The translations under genes and the position numbers were made by a program. DNA of 64,000 nt, taken from Calliopum simillimum (taxonomy: Eukaryota; Arthropoda; Insecta; Diptera; Lauxaniidae). Each line of letters begins with the position of its first letter. Positions within the stretch are counted from its first letter, which is position 1. Positions 49,640-60,782 of this stretch are shown one piece after another. Location of the stretch: assembly GCA_951812925.1 (NCBI GenBank), contig OX638369.1, positions 18,939,329-19,003,328 of the forward strand. Direction: 5' to 3'. Under the pieces are notes generated by a model. The model was given only the letters and a program-made list of their open reading frames with translations. It searched no databases and was not told the DNA's origin.

Positions 49640-52426
49640 ATGTATGTATTCTCCTTAACTCCTAGGAGGAGCATAAGGCCAATATGAAACGTCTCCATTT
49701 GTTGCGATCCCTTGTGAAGACTTTGATCTTTTGCCACGACTTTCCCGATTTTTGGACTTCCTTTTCCACGTATTAAGGTATTAAGGAAATTCTTCTGGCC
49801 TACTGCTGCAATCATAATTCCTCACATCTATACCATGAAATTTCATGTAGTACGATCAAAAATTTTGGCAAGTGCCTACGGAACTATTTTGATACATTGA
49901 CGGGTACAAAACAGATGAAGGATTAGTCATAGCCATTTATTTCGAGGTTGATCAGGGGTTCTTTGGGAGTATATTTCAAACTGAAATCGTCGTCATCCGA
50001 GATTCAGATAGATCTACTTATATATAAATGTTTTTCAGAAAGCCAGGAGGCCATAAAAGCCGTAGACTCAGCTTCACCAGTTTTAAAAAAGTAACATCAC
50101 ACTGAATTCCTGACCACATGGGCTATGAAAAGCACAAAAATCCAAAAGGATGCTGAGACGAATAAAATTGTGCACATTCTTATAGTTTCTCGGGCACTCT
50201 CAGATGGAACTATTTAAGTCAGAAGGTCTTCGTGATTTTTGGATTTAATATGGATATTTCTACGAGAGTACGAATCAACTTTTATGTCAAAAATATCCGA
50301 TCACACTGAAACTTTTGGGAATGGTACCTTACTTGATTTCAACAGACTCATAACTTCGGTTTCTGTTCATCAATTATAACATTTTTTTTAAGGTTATACA
50401 GAACTTAAGTAGGTTTCAAAAGCTGTAAGGTTTATTTCATTATCTGTTATAGCACTGACAAAAGCTTTGAAAATTCTGAAAAAAGCAAAAAAATATCATA
50501 AATGTTTGCTTATTGCCACACCATTGCTCTACCTGACTAAAACATAAATGTCAAAGCAAAATGACGTATTCTATAATGACATATTCACATTATGATATTA
50601 CTTTTGCCTAGTATATATTGGCTTAAACTGTCCAAATACATTTATCTTGATTTGTGTCTTATTCCTGCCAAAAACATTTATCTAAACGAATAATTCATTT
50701 CTCCCAAATATTTACCAATTGAATGACATTAATTTCCTCTTTAAGCATTTCAAATTACAAAAATATTAAAATTTGTTATCCTGCTGCCATATCCGGTGGC
50801 GCAAATAAGGCAAAAAACTTATCAAATTATTTATTCTTAATTTTATTGACAAACAAATTACCAACTACGCTACTGCTGCCACTTGCAAAAAACGCATATT
50901 TTAACTTACTATATTGGACTGGACTACCCCACAATGACGATGACAACCTCTCCGCACAATGTCCTGTCTGAGGCAAATAACTCAAAATAGCAATTCCTTT
51001 CATCTTTATATTCAAGAAATTGACAATAAAGGCGACGGGCGGTAGGTGGATGACGAAAAAAGAAAATCGACCAAAATGCTAAAAATGAGAAAATATTAGT
51101 TCAACTAGTTTGCATAAATTTACATCAAATTCAACACAAACAACAACAACAACTACTACAGCAACAAGAACAACACATAAACCACAAGATAAGAGCACTG
51201 TCGGCTAACAACATCGCTAGTTAAAGTTTGAAGGCAGGAAAAGTTAAAAACTTGCCAATTTTATCATGAATTCATTTTGCTTCCTTTCTGTTTTTTTCTC
51301 CCGAACACAATTTAAATATTTTTATTTTTTTGGTATTTTTTTTTTTTTCTTATTTTTTTGGTACTTTTTGATTTGCTTTAACGCTTTCAATTTCTCTGTT
51401 TTCGACAATTTTTTATGTAAATATTGTCATCCCGTTTAGTATCTAACTTCAAAGTATCTTACGCCCACCCACCGATCGAAATCGTATGGGTTTAAGTCAC
51501 TTTGTGAGACCAAATCGAATAAGTCATGTGGGAAAATCATTTGTGTGGATTTTTTGTGAAAGTGAGGTATGAGGTCTTATTCTTAAAAAATATTTTTTTC
51601 TTTACCAATGGATGATTCCGTTTTTGCAAGAATAAAACTACATTTTCAAAAAAATTACCCAGAAGTTTCTTGTCGGAATGCAAGGTCATTGGTTTTGATG
51701 ACTAAAATCCACTTATGAGCTTATTCCAGGAATAATAAACTGGTTTTGACTCTGGTTTTTCAAATATCATAATGGAACCATCTACGCAAAAAAAAATTTC
51801 GAAATTCGAATTCGAATTTATTCTATCAATTGTCAAAAATTTCTTTTTTATGCATAAGTTGTGCATTTCTAGGAACCGGACTCCGGAGATGTCCCTATCC
51901 ACTATCACTGGAGTATGAAAAATTGGGCATAAAAAAGGTCCAATAGTGAATATTCGAATCTAAGAGATGTCCAAAATCTATTTAGTAGGAAAACCATTTT
52001 TCACGAACGGGTGGGGTGTAAGCAACAAAATCCAAAAATTTTTAAAATCGAAAATTGCTGCATTCGAATCCAGTCTCGAAATTGCTCTATCACGTATGGT
52101 TTTTATTTTAATTATGTGTTAGAAAATGCATTGATAGATTTATATGTAAATTGATCTTTGCAATAACTAAAAGTTCAATTAAAAATTAATTTTCAATGTA
52201 TAAATGTCATTAAGTAACACACTTAAAAAATTCTTAAAGTTATTATTTTTTTCTAAACCTAAAGGTCAAAAACATGATTTTTGAGTTTATATAGAGCACG
52301 CCCGAAACTGTTTTGCTCTTTTTTTCAAAATGCATCGCTATATATAATTTGTTGTCTTCAAAATAAACAATCAACTGGTCTTGTACGATCTTTCTTTAAA
52401 AAGTTATGACCATTTGAAAATGACAC
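49640..52426. other. AT-rich DNA, no gene recognised
   Basis: It contains a CAACAACAACAAC microsatellite near 51140 and poly(T) runs near 51310-51360. The sequence TTATGATATTACTTTTGCCT at 50594 also occurs at 31901, and a shorter version (GTCATTACTTTTGCCT) at 39096. No coding region could be supported. Confidence 0.5.
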
Positions 52427-53195
52427 CATGGTGTTTAAAATCATATGCGACGGTCCAGAGGAAAATGAACCTCATCCTCACAATATCATTAAAATCTACA
52501 TTAGCAACCCTTGTCCGCCATATTTTGTGTCATTATCACCGTGACAGTATATGATTTTATTTAGTTATGGATAGCTTCACGAAAGAACAACGCATTGAAA
52601 TCATCGAATTTTGGATTTAAAATTCCAAAAATCCAAAATCCAGAAAATCATCTTTTCGGAGGAGGCTCATTTCCACCTTGGCGGCTATGTTAACAAGCAA
52701 AACTGTCGTATCTGGGGCTCGGAAAAACCGCAAATGATCGTAAAGAAGCCAATGCATCTACCTCGATTCACTGTTTGGTGCAGTTGATGGGTCGGTGGCA
52801 TTATCGGGTCGTTTTTTCTTTTCGGAGATAAGGACGGAAAACCGAAAATGACAACTCTGAGCGGTACCACACTATGCTTAAGAACTATTTTGTGCCGGAG
52901 GTTGAAGCTCAAGGTTTGGACAATATGTGGTTTTAACAGGATGGCATTACACTACACACAACTCGTCTCAATTTGGACTTTTCGCGGTGATGTAAACGCT
53001 GTCTATTTGACAGCGTTAGACGTTAGACTTTTTTCTGTGGGGTAACACGAAGGATAAAGTCTATGTCAATGATTCGATGACGATTCCAGACTTGAAATGC
53101 AATATTACATCGGTAATAAAATATTTGGAAAAATTCCGAAATGTTTGCGTTTTATTCAAAATCAAAGTAGCACACGTCTTAATAGAACACCCCTT
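52427..53195 (+). pseudogene. Decayed mariner/Tc1-superfamily transposase
   Basis: Starting at the ATG at 52567 the sequence encodes MDSFTKEQRIEIIEFW, the usual N-terminus of this transposase group, then stops. Shifted frames give HLGGYVNKQNCRIWGSE (about 52673-52723), FTVW and a GGIIG part, a GGTTTTAACAGGATGGCATT region equivalent to WFQQDGA, and LDFFLWG followed by KDKVYVNDSMTIPDLK up to about 53100. Several stops, frameshifts and a large deletion between the N-terminus and HLGGYVN make it non-functional. AGAACACCCC near 53193 and ATGGTGTTTAAAATC near 52428 may be the remains of the inverted repeats, giving a shortened element of about 770 bp. Confidence 0.8.
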
Positions 53196-54424
53196 ATAAA
53201 AAACATAATTTGTCTGTGTGTTCGCATTTTGTAGATTCGAAAGCCACTCGACCGATTTTGATGACATTTTCAGAGCAAGTATAAGGAGCAAGCGAAGGTT
53301 ATAGGCTGAAAAAATGGGCGGTGCCATGCCCCTAAAAATTAAATTCAACATATCTCAGAAATTGTATGTTTTATAGGAATAAAATTTGCATTAGAAAAAT
53401 AGGTCGTCCCACGCCCATAAAAAACAAAATTCTACATATCTCATAAACTGTTTTACGCTTAGAAATGAAATTTGGCATATCTGTAAAGAATATTAAGCCA
53501 AATAACATGCATTAGGAAAATGGGTGGTACCACGCCCTTGAAATACAAAATTTGACTTATCTCAAAACTGTTTGACACAAAGGAATGAAATTAGCACATA
53601 AATACTTGAAGTGCAAATAAGACTTATTAAAAAATGGGCGGTGCCACGCCCTAAAAACACAAAATTCGACGTATCTCAGAAGCGGTTTGACGCATTATAA
53701 TGAAATAAGGCACATATGTAAAGTGCACTAAGTCAAATATAACTTATTAAAAAATGGCGGCAGCCACGCCCCGAAAAATATAATTTGTTACATCTCTGAA
53801 ACTGTTAGGTTGAGATAGATGAAATTCAAAACCTATGTTCCTTATAGACTCCCAAACTGCTAGACAGATCACCATGAAAATTTATATTTATAGGTTTTTG
53901 GGTACGGCGCGTGTTTCTGCATCATTAGTTTTTTTTTTTCACTCAAGGGTCCCCCATACGATGCCGGAACCAAAAAAATGAAGGAACCAAAATTTAAAAT
54001 TTTTTTTTATTTTCGTTTTTTCGTGTTTTCTATGCGTTTCATGACATTTTAGGACATTTTAAAGGAAAAAAATGTTTGCACCAAGGGTCTATCTTGAATG
54101 TCGGAAATAAAAATTAATAAAAATTTATTTTTTCGTATTTTTCGTATCTCAAAAAAGAAAAATAGTTTATCATATCTCTGAAAATATTAAACGGATATGT
54201 ATGAGATTTGGCATATGTATTAAGAGTATCGGACCAAAAATGTCCAAGGGAAAAATGGGCGTTCCACATCCTTAAAAAACATCATATCTCTGAAACTATT
54301 TAACGCACAAAGATGATATTTGGTACGTAAATAAATTGAATCGAGAAAATATAAATTCTTTGATTTAATTTAATTGGAAATGCCCCGGCCTCTGTTGTAG
54401 CGACGCACACCGGGAAATGCTAGT
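53196..54424 (+). mobile_element. Helitron-like non-autonomous element with about 117 bp repeats
   Basis: It starts with TTTGTCTGTGTGTTCGCATT and CGACCGATTTTGATGA, words found at the start of many insect Helitrons. It ends CACACCGGGAAATG followed by CTAGT (54420-54424), the expected Helitron 3' terminus. Between them GGGCGGTGCCACGCCC-type units with CAAAATTCGACGTATCTCAG recur near 53315, 53400, 53520, 53636, 53755 and 54256. TTCCTTATAGACTCCCAAAC (53838) is another Helitron-type 5' motif, so two elements may be fused or nested. No Rep/helicase is present. Confidence 0.55.
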
Positions 54425-54439
54425 AAATATTATTTATTT

Positions 54440-54900
54440 GTTACTCCGTGTGTTCGTGTTTTATAGACTCGAAGACCGATTTTGATGAAATGTTCACAGT
54501 ATGTTAGTATAGATCAGGGGAAAGTTATTGGCTAGAAAATAAGGTGGTGGGTACCACACCTTTCCTTCTTTTTGTTGGAAAGGTTGTGAAAAGGAGCAGT
54601 GCAAAGGATTTTTTTTTAAATGGGCGGTGGTAGGCCCTTAAATGGAAAAAAACGCTCTCGCCGCTATACCTTTGATTCAATTTTATGAAATTTGGTATGG
54701 AGACAGGGTTAACACTAAGCAACGATAACATAACCATTGTTTTTAAGTGGGCGTTACCACGCCCCTAAATGGGCTAAACGCTTTCATGGCTAAGCAACTG
54801 AATCGATCTTTATGAAATTTGGTTTGGAGGTAGGGTTAACACCAAAGAATGATAGTATAATGCCACTGATATAGTTACTAATGAGAATTTGTTTGCTTAA
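54440..54900 (+). repeat. Second Helitron-like fragment
   Basis: It opens with CCGTGTGTTCGTGTTTTATA, GACTCGAAGACCGATTTTGA and AGTATGTTAGTATAGATCAG. GGGCGGTGGTAGGCCCTTAA and GGGCGTTACCACGCCCCTAA units follow. It is related to the block before it but with different inner text (CTTTATGAAATTTGGT). It has no clear 3' end. Confidence 0.5.
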
Positions 54901-55577
54901 GTTAACAGCTGGGTGGTCTTTTTTTAAGTCAAATTGAAATGGTCAAATTTCGGCCATAAGGCTTTAACTCTAGTTTCATAAAAAACTTTTCGATAGTTTT
55001 TTTCAACAAATGACTAGTAATTTGATATAAGTAGGATTCTTAAGAGATCTTGCGATTACTGCAATTCACTAGAGTAGAGTTTCACTTTTTCCTACCGGTC
55101 TTACTAGGATTAGTTGTTGGTTTTATTTTTTCTTAAATGTTTGCGGCTTATGTGAAGTTAGTGTTACCTGTAGTGTGATGTTCGCTCTAATAAGCACAAA
55201 TGCTGCTCTCGTATAGGAAAATGCAAAAACTTTGTATTCATCCGGATTTTTTTTTTTTTTCACTTTTTTTTATGTTTTTTTCTTTGTTTTCTGTTTATTC
55301 TGTGTTTTCTTTTATTTATCTAAGTTATACCCCGAAAAATGTTTTGTCATGGTGTTGGTTGAATATTTTATATCGATTCACTTTAACTTCCTACTACCAA
55401 TTATTTTGTGTAGGTAAAAAAAAAGCAAAACGAAAGAAAAAAAAAACCCAAAATTTGCATTGCCTCAAGTTACGGGAAATTTTTACCAAAACTTTTAAGC
55501 CGCACTCGAAAAAAATACAAATACAAAATAACGATTTCATTTGTAGTTTTGTATTTTGGTTTTTCTTTCCCTTGCAG

Positions 55578-55857
55578 CCTTGGCGCACCTCCCCCCACAC
55601 CATTTTGTGCTTGGAATGATTTCCGTTTTACTTTTTAAATTGTTGGTTGTGTGTTGGTGATGAAAAAAAAAAAAAAATTCGAGGAGCCGGAAAAACATTT
55701 AGAGCAAAATCATACAACCAACCAACTTTCGCTCGAGGTATCAACCGAAATGGCATTGATGATGCCTAACATGGGTATGATAAACATGATTTGTTTATTG
55801 TTGGTTTTATTTGTGTTGTGCTTGCTCCACACTGCGTTTGCCTATATAATGTTCTGA
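55578..55857 (+). CDS. Possible exon with a small transmembrane ORF (speculative)
   Basis: A strong polypyrimidine tract and acceptor (TTTTCTTTCCCTTGCAG, ending 55577) precedes a GC-richer block. In it one frame runs to a TGA at 55855-55857. Starting from the ATG at 55662 it would encode about 65 residues; from the ATG at 55750, 35 residues beginning MALMMPNMGMINM. The C-terminus is one hydrophobic segment (ICLLLVLFVLCLLHTAFAYI), like a tail-anchored small membrane peptide. A donor-like TAGGTAAAAA occurs at about 55412, which would make a 164 bp intron. I recognise no homologue. It may equally be a chance ORF. Confidence 0.2.
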
Positions 55858-56315
55858 TTGTATTTGTTTTAACGGCAGGTGCGGATTTAATGGGGCCTTT
55901 CAGTCCTTTCGTTCAGTTCTCTTGTCTCGTTTTATAAAACGAGCCATCATATCTCGCAAGCTATACTAGCCATTTTTATGATATTTGGTACTTGGTCCTA
56001 TGTGGCTATTTGATGCCATTTTGCCATAAGTTTGGAAACAGCGTTTTCTCCAACTTTAAGCCAGGATATCTTTGACAATTCTGAGGATGCAGTTCGATTC
56101 AGAGTTGAAAAGTTTATTAAACTGCATATAAGAAGTTTTGTGCTTATACAACTTTTATTTTTTTCAGTGTGCCTGTGATATCAATCTCGTAATGGACGAA
56201 AGATGAGTAGAATCGGGAAATTCTTCATCTACTTTCTAACGTTTGCAAAATTTAATTCAATATTTTTCAAAAACTTTTACAAAGCTTTGAATGAAAGATT
56301 TATTACTTTCGATGA

Positions 56316-57941
56316 CAAAGACCTAAATGTGGTACATTTTCCATTGCGGACATTACTCCTAGTTCTTCTGGTTCCTCAATTGTGGCTGCTTGTGGTGCTT
56401 CTGGCTCTTCAACTGCCATTGCTACTGGTGCTGTTCCTAAAAAATTTATAGCTCTTCCTTCAATGAAATCAATTTTCATCTCTCGCTTAGCTGCTGATAC
56501 TACTGAGGCAGATGTTTTGCATCACAATAGCTCCCAGTTGCAGCAACCTAACATAAAAGTTAAGGTTGCAAAATTTAATTTCTCTTATGAAAGGGTTACA
56601 TCCTCGTTTCGCATAACTTTGCCACCTAATATGTTTGAAAAGTTACTTGATCCCTTATTTTGGCATAATAATGTAGTACTTCATGAGTTCATTTCGCGTT
56701 CAAATCCTAATAGGCAAAACGCGAAATCAAATAGTCATACTTCGTCAAATAAACCAAGGTTCGGCTTCAAAAAACTAATTGGGTTTAACATACTCTATCA
56801 AAACGTTAAAGGCTTAAACACTAAACTTAAAAATATCTACATTAAAAGTAGTGGACTTGAACACAACGTCATTTGTTTAACTGAAACTTAGCTAAAACCC
56901 AATACTTTAAATACTGAAATTTTTGATAGTAATTTTGTTTTATACCATAAAGATAGAAATGATATTCCTGATAATCTCTCCAATGGTGGTGGCGTTTTAG
57001 TTGCTGTATCTTCAAACCTATCCTCCCAAGAAATTATCTTGCAGGAAGCCTTAGATATCGAATTTTGCTGCGTATTTTTAAAATTCCAGCTCTTAAGTTT
57101 GTATATTACATGTTCATATGTTCCTCCTCACTCTAGTTATGAAGTTTATACTAAACATCATAATGCTATAAAACTTATTAGTTCAAAACTTAATGCTGGC
57201 GATCATTTATTGATTACTGGAGATTTTAATATACCAAATATCTTTTGGAGTGCTGATACTTTAGACCCTATTAAGCTTTTTCCTTCAGGAGGTAACCAGT
57301 TTGAAACAGAATTTCTAAATTCAATTTCTGCCTTAGGGCTTTTTCAAATAAATCACGTATTGAATGTAAAATCGCGAATTTTAGATCTGCTTTATTTTGA
57401 TGATAGTGACATAATCAATATCTCTCGCTGCGACCCTCTTGCGTTGCCTGAAGACTCCTACCATCCTTCACTTGAGATATCATTAGAAGTGCAGTTGGCA
57501 TGTCGAATTAAAAGTAACTTCACAACTGACAAATCCTTTAACTTCAAAAAAAAAAAAATTATGTTTTATTGAATGAAAATTTATCTAGAATCAATTGGAA
57601 ATCTGTTCTCCTTCTCGATAATGATTTTATTGGGCATAACAATCTCAATGAGGCAGTCTTAGCCTTTAATAATACTGTTGTTGAGTGTTTTGAACAGTCT
57701 GTACCAAAATATATCAAATCCGCTGCTTCTGGTCCAATCTGGTTAACAAATGAAATACGTAAATTAAGAAACTTAAAATCTAAACTTTACAAAAAGTTTA
57801 AATTGTCGTCAAAATCATCAGAATACTCTTCAAATACTAGTATCCGGTACAAATATCAAACTTTGTGCAATATGGCGTATAAATCATACCTTCATAAGGT
57901 AAAACTGATTTTGAAATCCAACGCCAAGTCGTTTTGGAGCT
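56316..57941 (+). pseudogene. Non-LTR retrotransposon fragment (ORF1 end and endonuclease)
   Basis: One frame from 56316 encodes KSIFISRLAADTTEADVL and later FRITLPPNMFEKLLDPLFW, the C-terminal domain of ORF1 proteins in CR1-like insect LINEs. It runs on into an apurinic endonuclease: NILYQNVKGLNTKL, then ICLTET followed by TAG where a Trp is usual (56889-56891), GGGVLVAV, HLLITGDFNIPN and EDSYHPSLEI. A run of A residues (about 57548-57557) shifts the frame. The linker before reverse transcriptase (from 57569, INWKSVLL to KLILKSNAKSFW) continues until the LTR element cuts it at 57942. The ORF1-like and endonuclease parts are in the same frame with no separating stop, which is unusual if original. 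One nonsense change, one frameshift and truncation make it dead. Confidence 0.85.
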
Positions 57942-59969
57942 TGTGAGGACAAAAGTCGGCAGAGCCTTGTTTTTGCCCACATCAACAGCAACAAGAATCA
58001 ACGCTACGATGAATTAGTTAGAAGTAGAATTATTATTTAAGTTGACGTTACACACGAGAACTGAATCTCGATTTATTTTTTATGTTATTTAATTAATTTC
58101 TTTAAAATAAGTAAAAAAGTACAAATTCATGAATTCAGTTATCGTCGTACGATTTTTCAATTATTGTCGCACGATTATTTTATAGTACTAAACATAAGGT
58201 AGGTTATTAAACACAGCTCAGCATAGTACATTAAGATATCACAAGCGAACAGAACTATTGCATGTCAGAAACAGCTGTGTGCCATAAACAGCTGATCGCA
58301 TTTTGCTACTCATGATCATAGAAAATAACTTCAAGTGAACAGTGTCAGTGCAGTTGAAGTCAGTTCTTCGCGGGCCAGCAAGCCGAGCAGTCGCACAGAA
58401 AATCAGCGGATCAACAGGTGGTTGTGAAATAAAATAATTAATTTATTTTTCTTTTTCCCTTCTTAGGACTGAGACCTAGCGAGCTCAATACCGACCACGG
58501 GTAAACACTTGTGCTCACCGAGTGTTCTCCTGGTAGGAATTGCCTCTCGTAAAAATCTGTGTGAGAGTGTCTGTAGGTAACACCCTTTCTCTCTCAACCA
58601 GATTACGACAGAAGCAAGAGACAAACGCGAGTATAGAGTAGGCGTGGTATCACTCGGGTAGAGGTGAAGTCTGCGTTCACCAGTCTCACCTACAGCTGAG
58701 CGTGCCGCCGCTAAGTATTGACACTCATTTCTGGTGACCCAGTGTGAGTGTAAGGCGAAGCGCAATATACAAACCCTAGGAAGAGAGAACAATAGCCACA
58801 GAGAACGTAACCTAGGTACAGATATTCGCCAGAGAGTGTTAGATTAGCCTCACAAACGCCCTACTCGGGAGAAAGTGACGCCTGTGATCGCCAGAACTCA
58901 CTTGATATCGAGCGTGTTGGTGGCTGTACTCCACTCTCATCTTCGGTATCCCAGTAGTTGAGAGCGAAGTGCAGCTCGAAAGCAAAACTCGCAGGAGATA
59001 GGAATGAATAGGTCTCAGAGAACATTAGCCGAGCATACGTAACTGACAAGAGCATCGATAGCTTTGTACTGCAGGGAGGGGTGACGTCTGTGTTCACCAG
59101 ACTCACGTATAGTTACCAGTGACGCGTCTTACTGAACTCTCGCAGTCATGAGAGAATGAGAATAGGCAGAAGTTATTAGCTAAGCATAAGAGAAAATATT
59201 TGAGTGTGCAGGCGGCAACTGTGCTCACCAGTTTTGCCTACAGCAGAGAGCAAAAGATACTGCGTAGTATTTTATTCCCGTAAAGAGAACGCAAGGCAGA
59301 CTCACAAGATAAGGGGGGGAAAAGCGAACGTCACAAGCACTCAGGGAGAAAGTTTTAGCCGGTCTCGCGTAGCACTGAGCGAGTGTAGGTGTCAGCTGTG
59401 TTCACCAGCTTCACCTACAATCACACACGCTGGCTGTGACGCACAGGCCCCATCGTCGACGTCCCCTTGTGAGTCGAAAGAGAACGAAGTGATCGTTAAT
59501 TGAGCAGTAGAACACGAGATACCCCTGCAGGCAAAGAAAACACAAAAGGCACGTATGCAGACAAGACAAAGCGACAAGAAGGGAAAATAGGTAAAGAGAC
59601 TGCGACGGCCCGCGAAACGACGTCATCACACGGGTCGAAGAAAACATACCTCGCAACGCGCGAGTCAGTCAGTGTCCGCCATTTTGTGAAAATAAACCGA
59701 GAAAACTAAGAAAAAGACTAAGAACATCAGAGATAGACTTAAGAATACAAAGTAAACATAAGAATAAAATAAGAACAAAATAAAAATCAAATGAACGAAG
59801 TGAAGTGAATAAATAAATTTAAGTTAAACTAATTAAGAACAAAACAGAGTTGTCTTTCTTTTAAAATTATGGAGGTATTGGAGGTAGGTGACTGCGAATA
59901 AATAAATTTTTGTGGTACGAACCCCGGACACGGCGAGTTAAAACCTCGGCATCAAAAAGGTTCGTCACA
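57942..59969 (+). mobile_element. 5' LTR of a Ty3/Gypsy-like retrotransposon (2028 bp)
   Basis: The LTR begins TGTGAGGACAAAAG and ends GGTTCGTCACA, so its termini form the inverted repeat TGTGA...TCACA. One base separates it from the primer binding site. The boundary on the left coincides with the loss of LINE coding sequence. Several AATAAA signals lie at 59760-59815. At 2.03 kb it is far longer than most insect LTRs (a few hundred bases), and part of the excess is a set of degenerate internal repeats. The 3' LTR and the target duplication are outside the window. Confidence 0.85.
58650..59440 (+). repeat. Degenerate internal repeats of the LTR (about 130-210 bp units)
   Basis: The word GTGTTCACCAGTCTCACCTA and variants recurs near 58672, 58885, 59089, 59220 and 59397. 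Most units also carry AGAGAACG(T/C)A and GAGCGAAGTGC-like text. Five units with unequal spacing are visible. The repeats are much more GC-rich than the flanking DNA. Confidence 0.7.
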
Positions 59970-59970
59970 A

Positions 59971-59988
59971 TGGCGCCCGAGCAGGGAC
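59971..59988 (+). promoter_or_regulatory. Primer binding site, tRNA-Lys type
   Basis: TGGCGCCCGAGCAGGGAC follows the LTR after one base. It differs at one position from the site complementary to the 3' end of tRNA-Lys(UUU) used by many retroelements. It fixes the LTR boundary and the direction of the element. Confidence 0.85.
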
Positions 59989-60782
59989 CCTACTAACAAT
60001 ACCAAAGTAAAAAAAAAAAAAATAAAAGACTTGTGTTTGTTTTAAATAATCTTGGAAAAAAATTAATTAATAAAAATAACAAAAAAAAATAACTAAAAAT
60101 TATCGCGGCGTGAAAATAATAAATTTAATAAAACAATTGCGCGAGAGGAAAAAAAAAACAATTCCAAGAAAACCAAACAAAGCATAGATATCGTGAGAAA
60201 CAAAAGTGAAAGTAAAAGTGAACGGCTCCGGGAAGAAATATTCGTGTGAAACTTCGGGGAAAGGGGAAAAAAAACCCTAGACATCGGCAGTGCAAGTGTT
60301 TTTTTTTAAAAAAAAAAAAAAGGAAAACACAAGACAAAATCTATGACCCGAAAGAGTGCGCCGTAGTTTCATCGGTGAAAAAAAAAAAAATATATAAAAA
60401 TCCATAAAGAAAAAAAAATAATAATAAAACAAAAAAAAAAAAAAAACGAGAAACACAGTGCCGCGGAAATATCAGCCGCATTCGAGCAGTGCTAGCGAAA
60501 TCAAAAAAAAAAAAAAAAAAAACATAGAGAAAACCCCGGGAAAATTCTGGTTGTGTGAAAAATAAAAATATTTAAAATTTTCCCTTGGGAAAAAAAGGGA
60601 AAAACCCCACAAAGGAAAAAATCATACCAAGAAAAGTGACTGGAAAATTTGAGTACAAACTCCTCGTAGCAGCCAGTACAGGGAAATTGATTTAAAATTT
60701 GTTAATTGAAATTTCTTTCCTGGTCTTCAACAGACCGTTCCATATCAGTTTCTTTTAGTAACGGGAGAGATAAAGGGCTGCC
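59989..60782 (+). other. A-rich leader of the LTR element
   Basis: About 790 bp between primer site and gag, unusually rich in A with many poly(A) stretches (for example at 60305-60321, 60378-60390, 60428-60447 and 60504-60523). The 5' leader normally holds the packaging signal; none can be pointed out. Reverse-strand ORFs here are poly(T) artefacts. Confidence 0.65.

Noticed and set aside
55200..55619. 139-residue frame with a phenylalanine-rich start and lysine-rich middle
   Set aside because: It reads through poly(T) and poly(A) runs; only the acceptor and the block after 55578 seemed worth noting.
58463..59106. Minus-strand frames in the LTR (109 and 81 residues)
   Set aside because: They are caused by the GC-rich repeats of the LTR and show no domain.
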